From Agromyces sp. (GTDB lineage Bacteria > Actinomycetota > Actinomycetes > Actinomycetales > Microbacteriaceae), in contig JAPSJT010000009.1 of assembly GCA_031178045.1 (NCBI GenBank), positions 1-37,438 on the forward strand: a DNA stretch of 37,438 nucleotides, read 5' to 3'. Below, in pieces: positions 31,468 through 37,438 of the stretch. Under the pieces are notes generated by a model. The model had not been told where the DNA came from and made no database searches. It saw nothing but the letters and a program-made list of their open reading frames with translations. The position numbers and the translations under genes were made by a program. Numbering within the stretch: position 1 is the first letter of the stretch; every line of letters starts with the position of its first letter.

Positions 31468-33108
31468 TCACCACGACTCCTGCGGCACGTGCACGAGCTG
31501 CACGCCGCCTTCCGCGATGGCGTCCCGGATCGCCGCGTCCACCTCGTCGGCTCGGCTCGCACGCCGACCGGTCGCTCCGAACGCGTTCGCGAGCGCCACC
31601 CAGTCGGGCTGCACGAGCTCGACACCCACCGGCGGGATGCCCCGGTCGAGCTCGTTCTGACGGATCTCGGCGTAGCCGCCGTTGTCGACGCAGACGACGG
31701 TGAGGTCGAGCCCCTGCTCGACCGCGGTCGCGAGCTCGTTGACGCAGAACATGAGCGCCCCATCGCCGACGACCGCGACCACCGGCCGGTCGTGCTGCGC
31801 GACTCGAGCTCCGATCGCCGCCGGCAGCCCGTAGCCGAGGGTCGCGTAGGTGGGGGTGTACAGCAGCGAGTGGGGTCGCGACCGTCGGAGTACGTTGGCC
31901 AGCCCCAGGTAGACGATCTGCGACGAGTCCCCGGCGACGATCGCGTCCTCGGGAAGGGCCGCCGCGATGGTCTCGGCGAGCGCGACCGTCTCGGGCAGCG
32001 TCGCCCTCGTCTCGTCCGCGATCTCCGCCCGTCGGGCTGAGAGGTCGGGGCGGGGGCGAGACTCGGCGGGAAGCACGGCGAGCAACTGCCCCACCACGGC
32101 CGCACAGTCGCCGGCGATCCCGACGGAGGCCTCGAGGTTCTTGTGCAGCTGCGCCGCGGAGATGTCGACGCGCACGACCTCGGCCCCGGTCTCGAGCGCC
32201 GGGACCCAGAGCTCGGCCTCGCCCAGCTTGGAGCCCAGCACGATGAGCACGTCGGCATCGCGCGCCACCTCGCGGGCCGCGGCGATGCGCAGGTTGGATC
32301 CGAGCGAGAGCGGATGGCGCTCGTCGAGGGTCGCCTTGCCGTTGAGCGAGGTCAGCACCGGCGCGCCGAGACGCTCCGCGAGGGCGGTGACCTCTCTCGT
32401 CGCGCGGGTCGCGCCGCCGCCCGCGATGATGACCGGTCTGGCCGCCGCTGCGATGATCGCCGCCGCCTGCCGCACCGCTTCGGCATCACCCGGTGCCGCC
32501 GGCGGGGCGGACCTGGCTGCGCGGGCGGCACGCGGAGCGTCGGCCGGCGACTCCAGCACGTCGAGCGGGATCTCGATGTGCACGGGGCGGGGGCGTCCGG
32601 TGCGGAACAGCGCGAAGGCGTCGTGCACGGCGTCGACCGCCTCCGACGCGCTCGAGACGCGCCTCGACCACTCGGCGATGGCGCCGACCATGGCCGTCGC
32701 GTCCTTGGTCTCATGCAGCGTTCCCGCGTCACGGAACTCCTCGCCGAGCGGCACGCCCGGCGAGATGACGAGCATCGGGCGCGATTCGCAGAAGGCGGTG
32801 CCGATCGCGCTCATCGCGTTCTGCAGTCCCGGTCCCGACGTGGTGATGACGACGCCCGGAAGCCCCGTCTGCTGCGCCCACCCGTCGGCACCGTAGCCCG
32901 ATCCCTGCTCGTGTCGATTGGTCACGGCCCGTATGCCGAGCTCGGCGAGCGGCCGGTAGAGCTCGAGGTTGTGGGTGCCCGGGATCCCGAAGATCGTCGT
33001 CACACCGTAAGACCGGATGGTCTCGAGCACCGCTCGCCCCGCCGTGTCCGCGTAGCGCTCCTCCTGCACGCCCTGCTCGCCGCCCATGCCCGCCTCCCCG
33101 GCCATCAT
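31468..33108 (-). CDS. TPP-dependent enzyme, acetolactate-synthase fold (AruI-like decarboxylase)
   Basis: A 546-residue TPP enzyme. The start FGIPGTHNLELYRPLAELGI and the catalytic glutamate E67 in TNRHEQGSGYGADGWAQ belong to the decarboxylase/carboligase family. The TPP/Mg motif is VVGDGALMFCVNELATAVEQ, followed by DNGGYAEIRQNEL. The FGIPG-H-ELYR wording is similar to 5-guanidino-2-oxopentanoate (2-ketoarginine) decarboxylase AruI, as far as I recall, which would decarboxylate a guanidino keto acid to an aldehyde. This is suggestive, not proven. The start ATG 33108 overlaps the amidohydrolase stop; ATG 33087, behind GGGGAGG, is an alternative. It is the last gene of a three-gene operon. Confidence 0.85.
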   Translation of the reverse strand: MMAGEAGMGGEQGVQEERYADTAGRAVLETIRSYGVTTIFGIPGTHNLELYRPLAELGIRAVTNRHEQGSGYGADGWAQQTGLPGVVITTSGPGLQNAMSAIGTAFCESRPMLVISPGVPLGEEFRDAGTLHETKDATAMVGAIAEWSRRVSSASEAVDAVHDAFALFRTGRPRPVHIEIPLDVLESPADAPRAARAARSAPPAAPGDAEAVRQAAAIIAAAARPVIIAGGGATRATREVTALAERLGAPVLTSLNGKATLDERHPLSLGSNLRIAAAREVARDADVLIVLGSKLGEAELWVPALETGAEVVRVDISAAQLHKNLEASVGIAGDCAAVVGQLLAVLPAESRPRPDLSARRAEIADETRATLPETVALAETIAAALPEDAIVAGDSSQIVYLGLANVLRRSRPHSLLYTPTYATLGYGLPAAIGARVAQHDRPVVAVVGDGALMFCVNELATAVEQGLDLTVVCVDNGGYAEIRQNELDRGIPPVGVELVQPDWVALANAFGATGRRASRADEVDAAIRDAIAEGGVQLVHVPQESW

Positions 33109-34775
33109 GACGCCCGGTGCCGACGCTCGCCGCCGACCCAGGTCTCGACGACGCGGATCGCCGAGATCTCCGCGGGAGCCACCGTGAGCGGGTCGTCGCT
33201 CAGCACGGCGAAGTCGGCGTACTTGCCGACCTCGAGCGAGCCGAGATCGTCCTCGCGACCGAGCGAGACCGCGCCCTCGTAGGTGTGCGCTCGCAACGCC
33301 GCTCCCGCCGAGACGCGCAGTCCGTCATGGCCGAGTCGATGCCCGCGACGGGTCACCCGCGTGACGGCGGTCTGGATCGCCTCGAGGGGGATGGGCTCGG
33401 CGACCGGGGCATCCGATGAGATCGTGAACGGGACCCCGGCGGCCTCGAACTCGCCGAGCGGGTTGAAACGCTCACCCGGCGTGCCGATCGCCTCTTCGAC
33501 GCCCTCGCCCCAGTTGAAGTAGTGCTGGGTCTGGTTCACCGGCCGGATGCCCGCCGCCGCCATGCGGCGGATCTGCTCGGCGGTCGGCAGCCCGCAGTGC
33601 TCGATCCGGTGGCGGGCATCGCCGTCGGGGCGGTCGGCGAGCGCCGCCTCGATCGCCGAGACCACCATCTCGATGGCCGTGGGCGATTGGGCGTGCGTCG
33701 CCGTCTGCAGCCCGGCGGCGTGCGCGGTTCGGATCAGCTCGGCGTAGTCGTCGGGCTCGTGGTAGAGCTGCCCGGTGCGGCACGGGTCGCCGACGTAGCC
33801 GTCGGGGAAGTAGGCCGTCCACCCACCGAGCGTGCCGTCGGCGTAGAACTTGATGCCGGCGAAGCTCAGGTGCGCGTTGCCGAACTGGCCGACGAGTCCC
33901 ATCTCGAGGGCGTCGTCGAGCAGGTGCGAGAGCAGGTACATCGAGACGCGCAGCTCGAGGCGCCCGGCCTCGGCGAGCCGCAGGTACATGTCGAACTCAC
34001 GGCGGGTGACCTGCGCGTCGCCGATCGTCGTCACGCCGCCCGCGAGGAATCGCTGCGTGGCGGCGTCGAGCTGGCGCAAGTGCTCCTCGGGCTCGTCGGC
34101 GAGGTGGAAGTTCGGGCCGTGGTGCCCGATCTTCACGCCGTGCACGCCGGTGAGGATGTTGCATGCGGCATCCGACAGCTCGCCCGTGAGCTCGCCCTCG
34201 GCGTCGCGGAAGAACTCGCCGCCCTCGGGATTCGGCGTCTCCCGATCGACCCCGTTGACCTCGAGCGTGTACGAGTTCACCACGCCGCCGTGACCCGACG
34301 CGTTCATGAGGTAGACCTCGCGGTCGGTCGCGACCTCGTCGAGCTCGAATCGGGTGGGATGCCGCCGCTCCGCGAGATTGCGGTGCTCGTAGCCGTAGCC
34401 CCGCACGGGGCGGCCGTCGGGCAGGTCGGCCGCGGCCGCCTGCAACAGGGCGATGATCTCGGGAATGCTCCCCGCCTTCTCGGGCCCGCAGTCGACCCAG
34501 GTCATCATCTGGCCGTACATGAGCGGGTGCGCATGAGCGTCGATGAAACCTGGGACGACGATCGCATCGCCGAGGTCGATCCGCTCGGGATCGAGACCCG
34601 CGCCCGCCGCGGCGTGCTCGCAGTCGGCGACCGAGCCGATGGCGACGATCCGTCCTCGGTCGACCAGCATCGCCGTCGCCGTCGCGTCATCGGCGTTCAC
34701 AGTGCGGATGACCCGGGCGGTGACGAGCCGCGGCGCCGTCTGGTCGGGGCGGTCGAAGGCGGTGAGCTTCCTCAT
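33105..34775 (-). CDS. Amidohydrolase_3 (YtcJ-like) metal-dependent hydrolase
   Basis: A 556-residue amidohydrolase of the YtcJ/Amidohydro_3 type. An N-terminal beta domain (TARVIRTVNADDATATAMLV, and VDRGRIVAIGSVADCEHAAA) precedes the barrel. Metal ligands are H81 and H83 (GFIDAHAHPLMYG), followed by the HAQSPTAIEMVVSAIEAAL, RHRIEHCGLPTAEQ and FTISSDAPVAEPIPL motifs; the final Asp in SSDAP is the last ligand. VGKYADFAVLSDDPLTVAP closes the protein as usual. Substrates in this subfamily are amides, ureas or carbamates, often of drug or aromatic origin. The start ATG 34775 overlaps the transporter stop by ATGA. The long frame extends much further upstream, as a shadow of the transporter. Confidence 0.88.
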   Translation of the reverse strand: MRKLTAFDRPDQTAPRLVTARVIRTVNADDATATAMLVDRGRIVAIGSVADCEHAAAGAGLDPERIDLGDAIVVPGFIDAHAHPLMYGQMMTWVDCGPEKAGSIPEIIALLQAAAADLPDGRPVRGYGYEHRNLAERRHPTRFELDEVATDREVYLMNASGHGGVVNSYTLEVNGVDRETPNPEGGEFFRDAEGELTGELSDAACNILTGVHGVKIGHHGPNFHLADEPEEHLRQLDAATQRFLAGGVTTIGDAQVTRREFDMYLRLAEAGRLELRVSMYLLSHLLDDALEMGLVGQFGNAHLSFAGIKFYADGTLGGWTAYFPDGYVGDPCRTGQLYHEPDDYAELIRTAHAAGLQTATHAQSPTAIEMVVSAIEAALADRPDGDARHRIEHCGLPTAEQIRRMAAAGIRPVNQTQHYFNWGEGVEEAIGTPGERFNPLGEFEAAGVPFTISSDAPVAEPIPLEAIQTAVTRVTRRGHRLGHDGLRVSAGAALRAHTYEGAVSLGREDDLGSLEVGKYADFAVLSDDPLTVAPAEISAIRVVETWVGGERRHRAS

Positions 34776-36094
34776 GGCAGGGCGTTCCCGGTGGTGTCGG
34801 TGCGGGCGTGGAAGGAGGCGGTGACGGGGGCCTCGTCGGAGTGCTGCGGTGCGAGGCGCGTGCAGATGCCGGCGAGCACCGCCATCCCCACGAACATCGC
34901 GATGACCGACCAGATGCTGCCCGTCCAGGCGATGAGCTGCGTGGCGAACCACGGCGAGAAGCCGGCCCAGATCGCCGCGCCCACGCCGTAGGAGAGCGCG
35001 ATCGAGGTGTAGCGGGCCTGCGGGCGGAACATCTGGGCGAGGAGCGCCGCGATCGGCGCATATGTGGCGCTCATGGCGATGCGCACGAGGGAGGCGAGCA
35101 GGAAGACGAGCGGTTCGACCTGGCCCGGCAGCACGAGCAGGAACGGGATGAACGTCAGCACCGACGTGACGAGACCGAGGTACATGATGTTCTTCCGGCC
35201 CCACTTGTCGCCGAGCCACGCGACGGGCAGGGTCACGAGGAACTCGACGAACGAGGCCACCGTCATCGCGTCGAGGATGAGCTGCTCGCTCATGCCGATC
35301 GGCTCGCCGGTGGCGTAGGCCGTCGCGAACGTCGTCGCGAGGTAGTACCCGCCGGTCGAGATCGGCAGCAGTCCGATGCCGAGCAGGATCGGCAGCCAGT
35401 TCACGCGCAGCGCGTACGCGAGCGGCGCCGACTGCTTGCGGCCCTCGATCTTCTGCTCGAAGACGGGCGTCTCCTCGACCCGATAGCGCACCCAGAGGCC
35501 GACTCCGATCAGCACGATCGAGAGCAGGAACGGGATGCGCCAGCCGCCGTCGATGATGAAGTCCTCGCCGGCTCGCGACATGAGCGCGAAGATGCCGGAG
35601 GCGAGGAGCGCACCGGCCGGGTTGCCGAGCTGCGTGAATCCGCCGTAGAACGTCTTCGATTTCTCGGGCGCGTGCTCGACGCTCATGAGCACGGCGCCGC
35701 CCCACTCCCCGCCCACGGCGAGGCCCTGCAGGGCGCGCAGGAGGATGAGCAGGATGGGCGCGAGGATGCCGATGCTCTCGTAGGTCGGCAGGCAGCCGAC
35801 GAGCACCGTCGCGATGCCCATGAGCAGCAGCGTGATGACGAGCGAGACGCGGCGGCCGAGCTTGTCGCCGATGTGTCCGAAGATGATGCCGCCGAGCGGG
35901 CGGACGACGAAGGCGACCGCGAAGGTCGCGAATGCCGCGGCGGTCTCGGCCAACGGGTCCCCGCTGGGGAAGAACAGGGGGCCGAAGACGAGTGCCGCGG
36001 CGGTGGCGTAGACGTAGAAGTCGTACCACTCGATCGTGGTGCCGACGAAGGCGGCGATGCCTGCGCGCCGCGCCCTGCTGTGTGTCGTGCTCAT
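34772..36094 (-). CDS. MFS transporter, metabolite:H+ symporter (MHS) family
   Basis: A 440-residue membrane protein with 12 helices. The N-terminus GIAAFVGTTIEWYDFYVYAT and the segment FVVRPLGGIIFGHIGDKLGR are hallmarks of the ShiA/KgtP/ProP-like MHS family, which imports organic acids or zwitterions with protons. The second half begins with a loop after helix 6 (YRVEETPVFEQKIEGRKQSA) and repeats the loop signature LGDKWGRKNIMYLGL. It is the first gene of the operon, so it probably imports the substrate of the downstream enzymes. Start ATG 36094 has AAAGGAG upstream and a good promoter at 36133-36161. Confidence 0.93.
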   Translation of the reverse strand: MSTTHSRARRAGIAAFVGTTIEWYDFYVYATAAALVFGPLFFPSGDPLAETAAAFATFAVAFVVRPLGGIIFGHIGDKLGRRVSLVITLLLMGIATVLVGCLPTYESIGILAPILLILLRALQGLAVGGEWGGAVLMSVEHAPEKSKTFYGGFTQLGNPAGALLASGIFALMSRAGEDFIIDGGWRIPFLLSIVLIGVGLWVRYRVEETPVFEQKIEGRKQSAPLAYALRVNWLPILLGIGLLPISTGGYYLATTFATAYATGEPIGMSEQLILDAMTVASFVEFLVTLPVAWLGDKWGRKNIMYLGLVTSVLTFIPFLLVLPGQVEPLVFLLASLVRIAMSATYAPIAALLAQMFRPQARYTSIALSYGVGAAIWAGFSPWFATQLIAWTGSIWSVIAMFVGMAVLAGICTRLAPQHSDEAPVTASFHARTDTTGNALP

Positions 36095-36132
36095 GGCCGC
36101 TCCTTTGCGGATGGAGATGGGGGACTCGACGG

Positions 36133-36161
36133 ATCGTACGAGGCCCCGAGCGGTGCGGCAA
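36133..36161 (-). promoter_or_regulatory. Promoter of the MHS-amidohydrolase-TPP operon
   Basis: Minus-strand TTGCCG (36156-36161), 17 bp, TACGAT (36133-36138), predicting a leader of about 31 nt with AAAGGAG before the transporter ATG. Confidence 0.7.
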
Positions 36162-36250
36162 GCGCAGAACTCCAGCGGATGCGTGCGAGGACTTTCGTTC
36201 TGTCATCCAGTCGGCGCAGATCCGCATCAGTTGCCACGGGTCGAACCGCG

Positions 36251-36256
36251 TACACT
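36251..36256 (+). promoter_or_regulatory. -10 hexamer TACACT of the Lrp regulator transcript
   Basis: TACACT, six bases, then ATG 36263 of the 12-codon leader ORF. The spacing is the leaderless pattern, so the first ribosome would start at the leader ORF. Confidence 0.55.
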
Positions 36257-36262
36257 GCGGAT

Positions 36263-36301
36263 ATGTCGTCACAGCCGAGCGATCACGGGAATCTCGGATG
36301 A
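36263..36301 (+). CDS. Short leader ORF (12 codons) before the Lrp regulator
   Basis: ATG 36263 encodes MSSQPSDHGNLG and stops at TGA 36299-36301. The stop touches AAGGGG (36301-36306), the ribosome site of the regulator gene whose ATG is at 36315. It may therefore be a coupled leader peptide. The composition has no run of one regulatory amino acid, so classic attenuation is not indicated; two serines, one histidine and one asparagine are the only hints. Whether it is translated is unproven. Confidence 0.5.
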   Translation: MSSQPSDHGNLG

Positions 36302-36314
36302 AGGGGCTGCGGTC

Positions 36315-37214
36315 ATGGACTTCGACGCCGAGCTGATCCGCGCGCTCCAGGCCGACGGTCGTGCGAGCATCCAGTCCCTCGCGCTCCGCCTCGGTCAGTC
36401 CCGAGCCGCGATCGCGGCACGGCTGCGCACGATGCTCGCCGACGGCACCGTGCGGGTCGTCGCCGCGGTGGATCCGGTGATCCTCGGCCAGCACGTGCTC
36501 GCCCACGTGTCCATCCGCATCGACGGACCGGCCGAGCCGATCGCGGAGCACCTTCGGAGCCTCCCCGAGACGGTGCTGGTCTCGGCCGTGGGCGGGGTCT
36601 ACGACCTCGTGACCGAGGTGCGGCTCGGCTCGACGCCCGCGCTCCACGAGCTGCTCGCCGAAATCCGGGCGCTGCCTCGCGTGGTCGACATCAACACGCT
36701 GATCTACACCTCGATCGTCAGGGGGTCCTTCGTCTCGGGGTACCAGGGCGGCATCACGATCGACGCGACCGACGCCGCGATCATCGAGCAGCTGCAGCGC
36801 GACGGCAGGAAGAGCTATCGCGCCCTCGGCGAGTCCGTCCGCCTCTCGGCCTCCGCCGTCGCGACGCGGGTCCAGCGTCTCATCGACGGCGGCGTCATCA
36901 AGATCAGTGCGGTGGAGGCGCGCGGTCTCGCGCATCGGCAGCTGTCGATGGGCGTCGGGCTGCATCTCACGGGCGACGACGACTCGGTCTTCGCCGCGAT
37001 GGCCAGCTGGGGCGGTGTGGAGTTCGCCGCCCGCACCCTCGGCCGGTTCGACGCCGTCATGACGCTCGTCGAGCTCTCGGCGGGCGCGCTGTACGCGAGC
37101 CTCGAGCGGATCAGGGCGCTGCCCGGGGTCGCCCACACCGAGTCGTGGTTCCACCTCGCCGTGCTCAAGGAGGACTACGCGCGCACCCTGCGTCCACCCG
37201 TCGCGCGTCGGTGA
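36315..37214 (+). CDS. Lrp/AsnC-family regulator with two modules
   Basis: A 299-residue protein, twice the length of a normal Lrp. Module 1 has the HTH FDAELIRALQADGRASIQSL and ALRLGQSRAAIAARLRTM, then the ligand-domain strand VVAAVDPVILGQHVLAHVSI. Module 2 repeats this: ATDAAIIEQLQRDGRKSYRA, SVRLSASAVATRVQRLIDGG, then the second ligand domain, RQLSMGVGLHLTGDDDSVFA. Such double Lrp proteins occur in Actinobacteria and often govern amino-acid or keto-acid operons next door. It is divergent from the transporter operon (220 bases between starts) and probably controls it. Start ATG 36315 has AAGGGG eight bases upstream. Confidence 0.92.
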   Translation: MDFDAELIRALQADGRASIQSLALRLGQSRAAIAARLRTMLADGTVRVVAAVDPVILGQHVLAHVSIRIDGPAEPIAEHLRSLPETVLVSAVGGVYDLVTEVRLGSTPALHELLAEIRALPRVVDINTLIYTSIVRGSFVSGYQGGITIDATDAAIIEQLQRDGRKSYRALGESVRLSASAVATRVQRLIDGGVIKISAVEARGLAHRQLSMGVGLHLTGDDDSVFAAMASWGGVEFAARTLGRFDAVMTLVELSAGALYASLERIRALPGVAHTESWFHLAVLKEDYARTLRPPVARR

Positions 37215-37277
37215 ACCGCGGTGGCCGGGCCGGTCGGGCGATCCTCCGCCCCGACCTGCCCGGCCGCCGCCGGCCGA

Positions 37278-37438
37278 TCAGGCGGCGAACTCCTCGCCGG
37301 CGACCGCCGCTCGAAGCGCCGCTCCGAGCTCGGCGTCGACGTTCGTCCAGTACTCGAAGAACCGCTCGCGGATCACGTCGATCGTGATCGCCTCGCCCTG
37401 CCCCGTGAGCGTCGCGAGGAACCGGGCCTTCGCCGCGG
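37278..37438 (-). CDS. Catalase, C-terminal end (truncated by window edge)
   Basis: The visible 53 codons (minus strand, stop TGA at 37278-37280) encode AKARFLATLTGQGEAITIDV, then IRERFFEYWTNVDAELGAAL and RAAVAGEEFAA. The phrase 'FFEYWTNVDAELG' is characteristic of the catalase-related C-terminal domain of monofunctional haem catalases. The haem core lies outside the window. The gene faces the Lrp gene tail-to-tail with 63 bases between stops; the GC-rich repeat (CCGGCCGCCGCCGGCCG) at 37259-37275 could act as a terminator. Confidence 0.85.
   Translation of the reverse strand, partial: AAKARFLATLTGQGEAITIDVIRERFFEYWTNVDAELGAALRAAVAGEEFAA

Larger units (their letters stand above)
36106..36262. 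repeat. Iterated GCGGAT motif in the divergent control region
   Basis: TGCGGAT at 36106-36112 and 36256-36262, ATCCGCA (same word inverted) at 36220-36226, and a shorter GCGGAT at 36175-36180. The copy at 36220 and the one at 36256 form a 7-bp inverted pair. One copy lies in the transporter leader and one between the regulator's -10 and the leader ORF, so they are good candidates for regulator binding sites. Confidence 0.5.

Noticed and set aside
33105-37154. A minus-strand open frame of 1349 codons covering four genes
   Set aside because: Only the last 556 codons (the amidohydrolase) are real. The rest is the shadow of the transporter and regulator genes; its translation is Arg/Asp/His-rich without domains.
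37259-37275. GGCCGCCGCCGGCCG repeat as an origin or binding site
   Set aside because: It sits between two convergent genes and can fold as a GC hairpin; a terminator is the simplest reading.
1-37438. CRISPR array, tRNA, rRNA, insertion sequence, phage or integrase
   Set aside because: No evenly spaced direct repeats, cloverleaf-like stretches, transposase motifs or terminal inverted repeats were found on reading both strands.

Overview
The window is very GC-rich and densely coded. Its third codon positions are strongly G/C biased, GTG starts are frequent, many promoters lack a leader, and the hexamer GGATGC/GCATCC is scattered everywhere. With the gene content (DUF3073 and a sterol-carrier-like protein beside purine genes, purS/purQ, a PadR-DUF4097 pair), this suggests a high-GC actinobacterium, most likely Microbacteriaceae (Agromyces/Microbacterium/Leifsonia-like). 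The taxonomic call is inference from style and synteny. I see no rRNA, tRNA, insertion sequence, phage gene or CRISPR array; it reads as ordinary chromosome.

Layout. 1-1916: a truncated MerR-family regulator, divergent from a DUF4097 beta-solenoid protein translationally coupled to a PadR repressor, with recognisable operators between them. 1956-3277: a GNAT acetyltransferase and two overlapping fluoride-channel (CrcB) genes. 3326-5341: a nitrilase-family hydrolase divergent from a LysR regulator. 5374-9159: a KimA/APC-type transporter, a DUF1801 protein and a flavin-dependent oxidoreductase. 9355-12321: DUF3073, converging on the minus-strand series purM, LLM oxidoreductase, alpha/beta hydrolase. 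12391-15424: an unrecognised protein, a hotdog thioesterase, a DHDPS-family aldolase and a secreted trypsin-like protease. 15764-21410: purF, an alpha/beta hydrolase, a small membrane protein, a sterol-carrier-like protein, purD and purC. 21429-23891: a secreted SGNH hydrolase, a VOC dioxygenase-like protein and a TetR regulator. 24099-27247: a tight three-gene tryptophan-degradation operon (tryptophan 2,3-dioxygenase, a metal-dependent amidohydrolase, kynureninase). 27359-28330: three small membrane proteins. 28414-29462: purS and purQ. 29532-31421: a secreted M14 carboxypeptidase and apt. 31468-37214: a minus-strand three-gene catabolic operon (MHS-family transporter, amidohydrolase, TPP-dependent decarboxylase-like enzyme) divergent from a two-module Lrp/AsnC regulator. 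37278-end: the C-terminus of a catalase.

How the genes work together. Six de novo purine genes (purM, F, D, C, S, Q) and one salvage gene (apt) lie in separate pieces across about 20 kb; purL is not present. The best candidate for something undescribed is the kyn operon. The amidohydrolase sits exactly where N-formylkynurenine formamidase activity is needed, but it belongs to neither known formamidase family. The second candidate is the Lrp-MHS-amidohydrolase-TPP cluster. It has a 12-codon leader ORF in front of the regulator and a repeated GCGGAT word in its control region, and its substrate is unknown.

Regulation. About a dozen genes show a -10-like hexamer exactly six bases before the start codon, which predicts leaderless mRNAs.
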